A program made the position numbers and the translations under genes. Shown here one piece after another: positions 43,528 to 51,307 of a stretch of 64,000 nucleotides of DNA (positions are counted from its first letter, which is position 1; the number at the start of each line of letters is the position of its first letter). This stretch comes from Candidatus Rokuibacteriota bacterium (GTDB taxonomy: Bacteria; Methylomirabilota; Methylomirabilia; Rokubacteriales; CSP1-6). Location of the stretch: the NCBI GenBank assembly GCA_016188005.1, contig JACPIQ010000044.1, positions 1 through 64,000 on the forward strand. Direction: 5' to 3'. Under the pieces are notes generated by a model, which saw only the letters and a program-made list of their open reading frames with translations, made no database searches and was not told the DNA's origin.

Positions 43528-44057
43528 TAGCCGAGGTCGGGGTCGATCTGGAGCGCGTCGTTGAACCGGTTGGTGAAGTTGGCCGCGCAGATCACGAGGG
43601 TCAGCTCGACGATCTGGTCCTCGGTGAAGTGTTCCCTGAGGCCCGCCAGGGCCTCGTCGCGGAGGGCCGCGGCCCCTCGCGTCACTCGCTCCGCGTAGAG
43701 CAGCGTGGCCCTGTCCTTGGCGTCGAAGAGCGGGCTCCGCCGGTAGAACGTCAGCGCCGCGATGTGCTCGTCGGTGATCCCGACCCGCTTCGACGAAGCG
43801 GTGTGGGCGCGGGTTCAGTACTCGCACCCGTTGAGCGTCGAGGCCTCGAGGTAGGCGAGCTCCTTGTAGCGGGGCTCCACCGTCCCCGCGCGCATGACGG
43901 CGGCATAGAACGGCATGAAGTGCTTGAGCACCGAGGGCCGATGGGCCATCACGCCAAACATGTTCGGCATCTTGCCGTAAGCCTTGGTGAGCGCGTCGTA
44001 GATCGGCTGTGCCTCCTCCGCCGCCTGCGGCCTGGGAAGCGGGTTCACGGTCGCCAC
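43527..44057 (-). CDS. Probable selenocysteine-containing CMD/AhpD-like peroxidase-related protein
   Basis: 177 codons from a GTG at 44057 (GGAAGGAGG upstream). The frame reads to NGCEY, then TGA (43817-43815), then TRAHTASSKRVGITDEHI and continues in the same frame through LTFYRRSPLFDAKDRATLLYAERV and DQIVELTLVICAANFTNRFN to TAG at 43529-43527. The carboxymuconolactone-decarboxylase/AhpD active site is C-x-x-C followed by H three residues later; here it is Cys78-Glu-Tyr-UGA81, with His85. UGA thus replaces the resolving Cys exactly. CMD proteins with Cys-x-x-Sec are known selenoproteins. It would act in peroxide or alkylhydroperoxide reduction. The start overlaps the end of the MFS gene by 13 bp. 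Confidence 0.85.
43785..43801 (-). promoter_or_regulatory. Candidate bacterial SECIS hairpin for the CMD gene
   Basis: CCGCTTCGTCGAAGCGG on the coding strand: perfect 7-bp stem with loop GUC, G in the first loop position. It starts 13 nt after the UGA, loop at 20 nt, inside the range used for bacterial SECIS prediction. Being GC-rich, such stems can arise by chance, so it supports the selenoprotein reading but does not prove it. Confidence 0.55.
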
Positions 44058-45370
44058 GGAAGACCTCCTTCCCCCGAGCGCGGGGTGTGCGGGATCCGGC
44101 CCGCGACGGCGCGGACCTTGCGAGGCGCCGCCAGCCAGATCGCGACGATGGAGACGAGGCTGGCGGCCATGGCCAGCCAGAATGCGGGGGCGTAGGAGCC
44201 GGTGCGGTCGTAGATGACGCCCGCCACCCAGGGGCCGGTCCCTGAGCCCGCCCCCGCGCCGAGGCCGAGAGTGCCGAACACCGTGCCGTAGTGCTTGCCC
44301 TGGAACAGCTCGGCCGGGATGGCGCCGAAGACCGAGGCCAGGCCATAGCCGAGCATGCCCTGGGAGGCCACCATGAGGTAGAGCAGGGCCGGCGTGGGAT
44401 GCTGCCGCATCAGGAGCAGCAGGACGTAGCAGAGGATGAAGCCCGCGCTGGCCAGCGTCCACACCCACTCGCGGCCCACGCGATCCGAGAGGTGGCCGAG
44501 ACCGATCTGGCCCACGATGCCACCCAGCCCCACGAAGCCGAGAGCGTAGGCCGCCACCGCGGGTGCGAAGCCGACCTCGATCAGGTACTTCGTCTGATGC
44601 ACCTGGACGGCGTACCAGGCGAAGAGCCCGGCGAAGAAGCCGAGGAAGACCCACCAGAAGCGCGCCGTCCCCAGGGCCCGGCCCAGCGTCCACTCCACCG
44701 AGGCCCAGGCCTGATCCACCACGTTGTCCGGGTGCGAGCGGCCAGCCGCGATGGAGGCGGGGGCGAGATCGCCGTCCGCGACGAGGTGCAGCTCCTCGGG
44801 GTGGCGCCGCTGGAAGATGGCGTTGAGCGGCACGAGCGTCACGGCGAGGAGGGCGGCCATCGCCCAGCACGCCTGGCGCCAGCCGGAACGGAGAATGAGC
44901 GCCTGCAGCCACGGGAACAGGATGATGGAGCCGATCCCCACTCCCGCGAAGGCCAGTCCCATGGCCACCCCGCGCCGCCGGATGAACCAGTGGGGCAGGA
45001 ACAGGGCGTGCCCCGTGTAGCCCACGCAGACGCTGCCGCCCACCACCAGCACGCCGAGCGTGAGGTAGAGGTGCCAGGGCTCCCGGGCCAGCGTGCCCAG
45101 GGTGAGGCCGGCGCAGATGCACCCCACGCCCAGGGGGATCACGCGGCGCGGGCCCCACCGGTCCATGAGCCGGCCCAGGAACGGCGTGAAGAGCATGGAG
45201 AGCAGGAAGCCCACGGAGATCGTCGCCGCGGTGACCCCGCGCTCCCAGCCGAACTCGTCGAGGATGGGCGGGAAGAGCAGCGAGAAGGCCGTGCGGGAGT
45301 TGACGCCGATGGCCATGGTGACGAAGGCCACGGCCACCACCACCCAGCCGTAGAAGAAGGGCACGCGCAT
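44045..45370 (-). CDS. MFS transporter, 12 transmembrane segments (monocarboxylate/oxalate-formate type)
   Basis: 441 residues. It starts FFYGWVVVAVAFVTMAIGV, a beginning shared by monocarboxylate/oxalate:formate antiporter-like MFS carriers, with LGRLMDRWGPRRVIPLG after TM2 and LGHLSDRVGREWVWTLA between TM8 and TM9. A long cytoplasmic loop (about residues 190-240) separates the halves. Substrate unknown, probably an organic anion. Its end overlaps the start of the selenoprotein-like CMD gene, so both are made from one transcript. Confidence 0.9.
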   Translation of the reverse strand: MRVPFFYGWVVVAVAFVTMAIGVNSRTAFSLLFPPILDEFGWERGVTAATISVGFLLSMLFTPFLGRLMDRWGPRRVIPLGVGCICAGLTLGTLAREPWHLYLTLGVLVVGGSVCVGYTGHALFLPHWFIRRRGVAMGLAFAGVGIGSIILFPWLQALILRSGWRQACWAMAALLAVTLVPLNAIFQRRHPEELHLVADGDLAPASIAAGRSHPDNVVDQAWASVEWTLGRALGTARFWWVFLGFFAGLFAWYAVQVHQTKYLIEVGFAPAVAAYALGFVGLGGIVGQIGLGHLSDRVGREWVWTLASAGFILCYVLLLLMRQHPTPALLYLMVASQGMLGYGLASVFGAIPAELFQGKHYGTVFGTLGLGAGAGSGTGPWVAGVIYDRTGSYAPAFWLAMAASLVSIVAIWLAAPRKVRAVAGRIPHTPRSGEGGLPWRP

Positions 45371-45430
45371 GTCGGTTCCCGCGGTATCCTGCCACGCCGC
45401 CGCGCCGATGGAAAGCGCGGAGGCGGCCCC

Positions 45431-46141
45431 TCACCAGTCGAGGGTGGCGAGCAGGCTGGCCACCGCACTGATCCCGGCCTCGACGAGACCGACAGGGCCT
45501 GAGAGGTCGAGCCGGTTCCCCTCTCGGTCCCGGAGCAGGCGCTGGACGTCGAGCCGGTCCGTGAGGAGCCGCGCGGCCAGCGCCGGATCCTCGGTGGTCC
45601 GACGGATCTCCGCCTGCTTGAGCGCGCGGACCGTGACCTCGACCTGGTCGGGATCGAGCATCGAGACGGGCGCGCGGCAGTGGCCGCAGACGGAGCCCGT
45701 GGCAAGATCCACCGGCGCCCCGCAGCTGGAGCACCGGATCATCTGCACGTGCCGCCGGAGCTCGACCAGCTCGGCGGGCCCGAGCGGACGGACGAAGTCC
45801 TTCTCCCTGAGGAACTCGGCGAAGGTGATGAAGCGCCCATGTTCCGCCGGGCATCGCCAGTAGTGGAAGCGCGTGCCGCGCTGCAGATCGGCGGTCTGCG
45901 CCAGGCGCACCCGGCACCGCGGACAGGCCAGCGTGTCGGGCAAGGGCGGGCGCGGCTCCGCCCCCTTGTCGTGGATCATGGTGAAGAGGCGCAGGACCGA
46001 GCCGGGCGTGAGCACGATGCTCTCATGGGTGTCGAACCAGAAGGCGCCGCACCCGACGCACCAGTCGAGCCCCGCGGGACGGCCGTAGTGGCCCTCCAGG
46101 GTCTCGGAGGCCATCTCGTGGCTGCAGCCCGGGCACTGCAT
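45431..46141 (-). CDS. Zinc-ribbon protein (TFIIB-type zinc finger family)
   Basis: 236 residues from the ATG at 46141, where the first ribbon MQCPGCSHEM begins; an ATG 30 bp upstream would enter the SPFH gene. Three Cys clusters are visible: CPGC with CVGC, CPRC with a later CP, and CSSC with CGHC (RCSSCGAPVDLATGSVCGHC). The remainder is helical, with ALKQAEIRRTTEDPALAARLL. It lies 8 bp after the SPFH/zinc-ribbon gene. Such pairs occur widely, but their job is not established; a membrane-scaffold accessory is my guess. Confidence 0.75.
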   Translation of the reverse strand: MQCPGCSHEMASETLEGHYGRPAGLDWCVGCGAFWFDTHESIVLTPGSVLRLFTMIHDKGAEPRPPLPDTLACPRCRVRLAQTADLQRGTRFHYWRCPAEHGRFITFAEFLREKDFVRPLGPAELVELRRHVQMIRCSSCGAPVDLATGSVCGHCRAPVSMLDPDQVEVTVRALKQAEIRRTTEDPALAARLLTDRLDVQRLLRDREGNRLDLSGPVGLVEAGISAVASLLATLDW

Positions 46142-46149
46142 GGACGGCG

Positions 46150-47148
46150 TCAGCCGAGCGGGGCCCCGCACTCCGGGCAGAACTTGCTTGGCCGGTCGAG
46201 CCGCGCCGTGCAGCGCCCGCAGACCAGGGTGGCGGCACCGCCGGGTGGGGCGGCGGCGGTGGCGTCCCGCACGGCCGGTTCTGCGGGCCGGGTCGCGCCA
46301 ATGGCCTGGGCCATGGCCTGCCCCATGGCGATGCCCGCGCCGACGCCGACGCCCGCGCCGGCGGCGCCTCCGCCCTGCTCGGCGGCCAGGGGAATCGACT
46401 GCGCCACCTGGAACTGGGTGTAGCGGCCGAGATCTCCGACGATCCCCATGCCGATGCGCTCATCGAGGCGCCCCTGCAGTTCCTCGGGGAGGGAGATGTT
46501 CTGGATCTGGAAACCCTCGAGCGCCAGTCCCAGCTCGGCGAAGAGCGATGCGCCCCGGTCGCGCACGGCGGCCGCCAGCTCCACCTGGTTGGCCGCCATG
46601 TCGAGGAAGGGCACATGGCTCTCCCCGAAATGATCGGCCAGGGTGGTGACCAGGGTGCTGCGGAGCTGCCCCTCGAGGTCTGCCGAGAGATAGCTCTCCC
46701 GCGTGCCCGACACGCGCTGGTAGAAGGTCCCGGGCGCGGCGATGCGGTAGCTGTAGATGCCGTAGGCGCGCAGGCGCACGGCGCCGAACTCCGGGTCGCG
46801 CACCGTGATCGGGTGCGCGGTGCCCCAGGTCTGGTTCAGGCGCAGGCGCGTCGAGAAGAAGTAGACCTCGCTCTTGAACGGAGACTCGAAGAGCTTGTCC
46901 CAGTGCCGGAGATCGGTGAGGAGCGGCAGGTTCCGGGTGCGGATCGCGTGCTGGCCGGGCCCGAACAGATCGGCCACCCGCCCCTCGTGGACGAAGAGGG
47001 CCATCTGGGTCTCGCGCACGACGAGCTGCGCGCCCTGCTGGATCTCCATGTCCGCCGTGGGGAAGCGCCAGGCCAGGACATCGTCGCCGGGCTCCGTCCA
47101 CTGGATGATGTCGACGAACTGCTTCTTGACGAAGTCCATCAGGCCCAT
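46150..47148 (-). CDS. SPFH-domain protein with C-terminal zinc ribbon (YdjI / virion-core-like)
   Basis: 332 residues. The N-terminus MGLMDFVKKQFVDIIQW and QLVVRETQMALFVHEGRVADLFGPG cut across the SPFH (band 7) domain, followed by FESPFKSEVYFFSTRLRLN and LADHFGESHVPFLDMAAN. A Gly/Ala-rich linker (GAAGAGVGVGAGIAMGQAM) leads to a terminal ribbon CGRCTARLDRPSKFCPECG. Proteins of this type assemble on membranes; some act in envelope-stress or phage responses. Operon with the zinc-ribbon gene downstream. Confidence 0.88.
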   Translation of the reverse strand: MGLMDFVKKQFVDIIQWTEPGDDVLAWRFPTADMEIQQGAQLVVRETQMALFVHEGRVADLFGPGQHAIRTRNLPLLTDLRHWDKLFESPFKSEVYFFSTRLRLNQTWGTAHPITVRDPEFGAVRLRAYGIYSYRIAAPGTFYQRVSGTRESYLSADLEGQLRSTLVTTLADHFGESHVPFLDMAANQVELAAAVRDRGASLFAELGLALEGFQIQNISLPEELQGRLDERIGMGIVGDLGRYTQFQVAQSIPLAAEQGGGAAGAGVGVGAGIAMGQAMAQAIGATRPAEPAVRDATAAAPPGGAATLVCGRCTARLDRPSKFCPECGAPLG

Positions 47149-47443
47149 GGCAGGCTCCTCCGCTCTGTGTGGCAGACACGACGGCCACCGGGCATACCCC
47201 GCCCGTCTTCCTCTTCACGACCTACCCAGCAACCCGGATGCCAGAGGGCAGATATCCGCCAAGTCGCTGACTCGATGGAGCGCGGCCCTTCAGGACCGGG
47301 CACCGGCGCTGACGGTCTGCGTCAACCCTTGCCGCGGGACGTCCGGCACGTGGTGCCGCGTGAGGGTGCCAGGATCGGCCACTGCCGGGCGCCCGCAGTG
47401 CGCGGCCGGTCGGTGTCGCCGGCGCGCCACCGGGGAGTTCCGC
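47149..47443. other. Intergenic region without recognised feature
   Basis: 295 bp between the SPFH gene start and the Memo gene stop. I see no gene, repeat or clear hairpin; it must hold the promoter of the SPFH operon, but no good -35/-10 pair is visible. Confidence 0.4.
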
Positions 47444-48292
47444 CTACACGCTGCGGGTCACCACCGCGGCCCCGTAGCCGACCACCTCGTCGAGGTCGCC
47501 TGTCACGTCCCCCGAGGTCGCCTGTCGCAGCACGCGGGCGCGGTCCGCGCCGAGGTCGCGCGCCGCCCACAGCACCGCGGCGAGGGCGCCCGCGCCGCAG
47601 GCCTCGCCCCTGCCCTCCGCCTCGGCGCTGAGCACGGCGGCTGGATCGAGGGCCTCCACCCGCCTGAGCATCTCCCCGTCCAGCCGCGTCGCCTCAGCCT
47701 GCGAGTGGAAGTGCGAGAGATCGGTGCTCGCCACGAGCAGTGTCGGCCGCCCCTCGAGGGCTCGGGCCAGTGCGCGTCCCAGGGCCCGCAGCGCATCGGG
47801 GCGGAGGGTGCGCACCATCAGCGGCAGGAGACGGAAGGGCGCAGCGAGCACGCGCTGAAGGAAGGGAAGCTCGATCTCGAGGGAGTGCTCGCGATCGTTC
47901 CTGATCCGCGCCAGCCCCGTGTCCCCGTCCTGGCCGAGATGCGCCTCCAGGCGCCCGACGGCGTCCCGGTCCACCTGGACCGTGCCGAGCGGCGTCTCGT
48001 AGGCGGTGTGGCCGGAGGTGAGGAGCCAGTGGGGGTGCAGGTCGTGGAGCGGGCCGACCACGGCCACCAGCTCGGGCGCGAGCCCGCGCAGCGCGGCGAA
48101 GGCATACCCGGCCACGGGCCCGGAGTACCTGTGCCCGGCATGGGGCGCCACCACCGCCACCACGGCGCCCATGAGCTCCGGCAGCCGCGCGGCCGCGAGG
48201 TGGTCGTCCACGCTCCGGGCGAGCCGCCGCGGGTCGCCGGGGTACCACGAGCCGGCAATGGGCGACGGGCGGACATCCGCCGGGACCTCCAT
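47444..48292 (-). CDS. amrB: AmmeMemoRadiSam system protein B (Memo family)
   Basis: 282 residues of the Memo family: RPSPIAGSWYPGDPRRLARSV, APHAGHRYSGPVAGYAFAAL with the metal-binding His pair, VAVVGPLHDLHPH, SLEIELPFLQRVL, LLVASTDLSHFHSQAEATRLD and AGALAAVLWAARDLGA. The fold resembles extradiol dioxygenases. It is found with AMMECR1 and a radical SAM protein in many genomes; here the radical SAM gene is divergent, 109 bp away, and the AMMECR1 partner is not in the window. Confidence 0.92.
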   Translation of the reverse strand: MEVPADVRPSPIAGSWYPGDPRRLARSVDDHLAAARLPELMGAVVAVVAPHAGHRYSGPVAGYAFAALRGLAPELVAVVGPLHDLHPHWLLTSGHTAYETPLGTVQVDRDAVGRLEAHLGQDGDTGLARIRNDREHSLEIELPFLQRVLAAPFRLLPLMVRTLRPDALRALGRALARALEGRPTLLVASTDLSHFHSQAEATRLDGEMLRRVEALDPAAVLSAEAEGRGEACGAGALAAVLWAARDLGADRARVLRQATSGDVTGDLDEVVGYGAAVVTRSV

Positions 48293-48401
48293 GGTGCCGG
48301 GGCTCCTCTGACCTCGACTCTAGCGCAAGACGCTCAGCCGGGGGGAGGGGCCGCCGCGCCCGGAGAGAGCGGATATGGGATAGTGTGGCGGAGAGGAGCC
48401 G

Positions 48402-49460
48402 ATGAGCCTCGAAGCCCCGCCCGCCACCCCGTCGGAGGCGCTGCTCTGGAGCCGCCAGCCCGACGGGAGCGTCGTGTGTCATCTCTGCGCACACCGCTGC
48501 CGCATCCGCCCGGGGCTCAGCGGGATCTGCGGCGTGAGGGAGAACCGGGACGGCATGCTGGTCACCCTCGTGGCGGATCGCAGCGTCAGCGCCGAGGTGG
48601 ACCCGATCGAGAAGAAGCCGTTCTTCCACTTCCTGCCCGGTACGCGTGCCTATTCCATCGCCACCGTCGGCTGCAACTTCCACTGCCTCTTCTGCCAGAA
48701 CTGGTCCATCTCCCAGTGGCCCCGCGCGCATGCCGGGCGGATCCCGGGGGAGCGGACCTCCCCGGCCGAGGTGGTGCGGGCCGCGCGCGCGGCCGGCTGC
48801 GCCTCCATCGCCTACACCTACACCGAGCCCACCGTCTTCCTCGAGCTGGCGCTGGCGACGAGCCGGCTCGCCGCGGCGGCGGGCCTCGGGAACGTGTTCG
48901 TCACCAATGGCTACATGACGGCGGAGGCGCTGGCCCTCGTCGCCCCGGTGCTCCACGGCGCCAACGTGGACCTCAAAAGCTTCTCCGACCGCTACTACCG
49001 GAAGGTCTGCGGCGCCACCCTTGCGCCCGTCCTCGACACGATCCGCGGCCTGCGTGAGCGCGCCATCTGGGTCGAGGTGACGACCCTCCTGGTGCCCGGG
49101 CACAACGACGGGGACGAGGAGCTGCGGGCGCTCGCCGCCTGGCTCGCCTCCGTGGACCGTGACATGCCCTGGCACGTCTCGGCCTTCTCCCCCGCCTACA
49201 GGATGCGGGACGTGCCGCCCACCTCCACCGCCGCGCTCCACCGGGCGGCGCGGATCGGCCAGGACGCGGGCCTCCGCTACGTGTACACGGGCAATGTCCC
49301 GGGCGATCCCTTCGAGAGCACCCGCTGCCCGGGCTGCGGGCGGGAGCTCATCCGCCGGCGCGGCTTCGCGGTGGTCGCCAGCGCGCTGGCGGATGGCCGG
49401 TGTCCGGGCTGCGCCACCGCCATCGCCGGGGTCTGGGAGGCGCGCTTTGACTTGCGCTGA
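48402..49460 (+). CDS. amrS: AmmeMemoRadiSam system radical SAM enzyme
   Basis: 352 residues. The N-terminal Cys cluster CHLCAHRCRIRPGLSGICGV is followed by VGCNFHCLFCQNWSIS with the 4Fe-4S triad C91, C95, C98, then AYTYTEPTVFLELAL, FVTNGYMTAEAL, ANVDLKSFSDRYYRKVCG and TTLLVPGHNDGDEEL. The C-terminus adds a zinc-ribbon-like part with CPGCGRELIRRRGF and CPGC. This is the AmrS type. The reaction of the system in bacteria is still not settled. Divergent from the Memo gene. Confidence 0.93.
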   Translation: MSLEAPPATPSEALLWSRQPDGSVVCHLCAHRCRIRPGLSGICGVRENRDGMLVTLVADRSVSAEVDPIEKKPFFHFLPGTRAYSIATVGCNFHCLFCQNWSISQWPRAHAGRIPGERTSPAEVVRAARAAGCASIAYTYTEPTVFLELALATSRLAAAAGLGNVFVTNGYMTAEALALVAPVLHGANVDLKSFSDRYYRKVCGATLAPVLDTIRGLRERAIWVEVTTLLVPGHNDGDEELRALAAWLASVDRDMPWHVSAFSPAYRMRDVPPTSTAALHRAARIGQDAGLRYVYTGNVPGDPFESTRCPGCGRELIRRRGFAVVASALADGRCPGCATAIAGVWEARFDLR

Positions 49461-49491
49461 GCGCGCCGGCGTGCTTTCCTTAGACGCTCAT

Positions 49492-49782
49492 ATGGGCTCA
49501 GCGAGGCAGGCCACAGTCGAGCGCCGGCGTCACCCCCGCGTCCCTGCGGCCTGGGCCGTCCGCGTGCAGGTGGACGAGGAGACCCTGGTCGGCCGCACGG
49601 TGGACGTGAGCGCGTACGGCATCCTCGTGGTCACGGCGCCCACGGTGACGCTCAAGGTCGGCCACTCCTACTGGGTGGAGCTCGTGGCCGGCAAGGGCAA
49701 CACGCTCGTGGCGCTCGGCGAGGTCCGCCACGTCAGCGGCAAGGGCGCGGGCCTGAAGATGACGGTCCGCCTGCCGGTCTGA
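49492..49782 (+). CDS. PilZ-domain protein (c-di-GMP receptor)
   Basis: 96 residues covering one PilZ domain: the R-rich loop VERRRHPRVPAAWAVRV and the GRTVDVSAYGILV (D/N-x-S-x-x-G) strand make up the two-part c-di-GMP binding signature. The C-terminal beta strands carry GEVRHVSGKGAGLKM. Its function is to relay cyclic di-GMP to a partner; no partner is adjacent. The start ATG at 49492 lies in a TTAGACGCTCATATG context without a strong ribosome site. Confidence 0.82.
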   Translation: MGSARQATVERRRHPRVPAAWAVRVQVDEETLVGRTVDVSAYGILVVTAPTVTLKVGHSYWVELVAGKGNTLVALGEVRHVSGKGAGLKMTVRLPV

Positions 49783-49813
49783 GATCGTCACGTCCGGGAA
49801 AGGAGCCTCGATC

Positions 49814-50485
49814 ATGCGCGAGTCCCTGACGCTCACCGCCGAGGACGGCCACCGCCTCTCCGCCTACCGCGTGGCGCCCGCGGGCCAGCCCCGCGGCGGC
49901 CTCGTCATCGTCCAGGAGATCTTCGGCGTCAACCCCCACATCCAGAAGGTCTGCGACGGCTTCGCCGCCGACGGCTACGTCGCGCTGGCGCCAGCGCTCT
50001 TCGACCGCGTGGAGCGCGGGATCATGCTCGGCTACAGCCAGGACGACCTCGAGCGCGGGCGCAGCATCCGCGGCAAGGTCGACATGGGCGACATGGTCAA
50101 GGACGTGCGCGCCGCCGTGCGCGCCCTGGCGGCGGCCGGCCTCCAGGTGGGCGTGGTGGGCTACTGCATGGGCGGGACGCTCGCGTGGCTGGCCGCCACG
50201 CGCATCGAGGGCGTGGCCGCCGCGGTGGGCTACTACGGCGGCGGCATCGCCGCGGCGGTGGAGGAGCGGCCGCGCTGCCCCGTGCTGCTCCACTTCGGCG
50301 AGACGGATGCCTCGATCCCCGCGGAGCAGTACCAGCGCGTGATGGCCGCGCACCCGGCCATCCCCGTGCACATCTATCCCGCGGGGCACGGCTTCAACTG
50401 CGACGAGCGCGCCTCGTACCACGCGCCCAGCGCGACGCTGGCCCGCACGCGCACGCTGGAGTTCCTGCGCCGCCACGTCGGGTAG
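49814..50485 (+). CDS. Dienelactone hydrolase family protein
   Basis: 223 residues. The nucleophilic Cys118 is in VGYCMGGTLAWLAA; Asp near 165 (HFGETDASIP) and His near 192 (AGHGFNCDE) complete the triad. The N-terminus LIVQEIFGVNPHIQKVCDGFA-like VIVQEIFGVNPHIQKVCDG is standard. Members hydrolyse dienelactones or similar esters in aromatic catabolism. GGAAAGGAG lies upstream of the ATG. Convergent with the nitroreductase gene. Confidence 0.93.
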   Translation: MRESLTLTAEDGHRLSAYRVAPAGQPRGGLVIVQEIFGVNPHIQKVCDGFAADGYVALAPALFDRVERGIMLGYSQDDLERGRSIRGKVDMGDMVKDVRAAVRALAAAGLQVGVVGYCMGGTLAWLAATRIEGVAAAVGYYGGGIAAAVEERPRCPVLLHFGETDASIPAEQYQRVMAAHPAIPVHIYPAGHGFNCDERASYHAPSATLARTRTLEFLRRHVG

Positions 50486-50512
50486 CGGGCGCGCCCCGGC
50501 GAGCGCCGGCGG

Positions 50513-51136
50513 CTACGCCCAGGGCACGGGCGCGCCCCAGCGGTCGAGCGACGTCGTCTCCGACGTCGGGCGCCGCGTGTTCGGGCCGAACGACCCGCGC
50601 GGATAGCCCAGCGGGATGCAGAAGTGGAACGCGACCGGCTCCGGGATGCCGAACATGGCGCGGAAACGGTCCATGACCTTGGCGTGGAGCGTGGTCGGGA
50701 CCGAGCCGATGCCGAGCGCGCGGGCGGCCAGCATGAGGTTCTGGCAGGCGGGGATCACCGAGTTGGCCGCCCCGGGCGGCTCCGCGAGCGCGAAGACGAC
50801 GCAGGGGACGTCCTTCATCTCGTCCGCGAGCCCCATCGCGGAGCGGTGAGTGCGGTCCTCCACGGGAATGTCCTCCGGCTTCGTCCAGCGGTGATCGTCC
50901 CAGCGCTTGGCCCACCACGCCTCCCGGTAGAGCGCGCCGAACTGCCTGATGAGCGCGCGGTCCGTGACGGCCAGGAAGCGCGCGATCTGGCGGTTGCCGC
51001 CGTTGGGCGCCTTGGCCGCCGCCTCCAGGATGAGCCGGAGGTCCTCCATCGGGATCGGGTCCGGCCGGAAGCGCCGGATGGAGCGCTGGGTGAACATCGC
51101 CTCGCCGACGGGCATCGCAAGCCGGTGATGGTCCAT
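50513..51136 (-). CDS. FMN-dependent nitroreductase family protein
   Basis: 207 residues from the ATG at 51136 with GAGGAG 5 nt upstream. The N-terminal FMN motif is FTQRSIRRFRPDPIPMEDL, followed by EAAAKAPNGGNRQIARFL, SVIPACQNLMLAARALGIGS and FCIPLGYPRG near the end. It reduces nitro compounds, quinones or enoates with NAD(P)H. Repeat copy 3 lies 13 bp upstream of the start codon, next to the ribosome site, so any promoter must lie within or beyond the element. Confidence 0.9.
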   Translation of the reverse strand: MDHHRLAMPVGEAMFTQRSIRRFRPDPIPMEDLRLILEAAAKAPNGGNRQIARFLAVTDRALIRQFGALYREAWWAKRWDDHRWTKPEDIPVEDRTHRSAMGLADEMKDVPCVVFALAEPPGAANSVIPACQNLMLAARALGIGSVPTTLHAKVMDRFRAMFGIPEPVAFHFCIPLGYPRGSFGPNTRRPTSETTSLDRWGAPVPWA

Positions 51137-51149
51137 GACGCCTCCTCCT

Positions 51150-51290
51150 GGGGTCAGGTCTTGCATTCCGACATCGCTATGGGTACGGTCTTGCACTGTG
51201 ATATGGGTCAGGGCGTTGGTCAACTTGTATCGCCGGCAGCGCAGCAGCGGCGGGGCCGGGCCCGCGTGCTGGATTGCAAGACCTGACCCC
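51150..51290. repeat. REPIN/MITE-like element, copy 3
   Basis: 141 bp with the same inverted ends as the other two copies (GGGGTCAGGTCTTGCATT and its complement). A partial internal repeat (GGTCTTGCACT) lies near 51190. It separates the divergent nitroreductase and racemase-like CoA transferase genes, 13 bp from one start codon and 17 bp from the other, so it fills the whole promoter region. Confidence 0.85.
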
Positions 51291-51307
51291 GGGAGTGAGG
51301 AGGCGCG

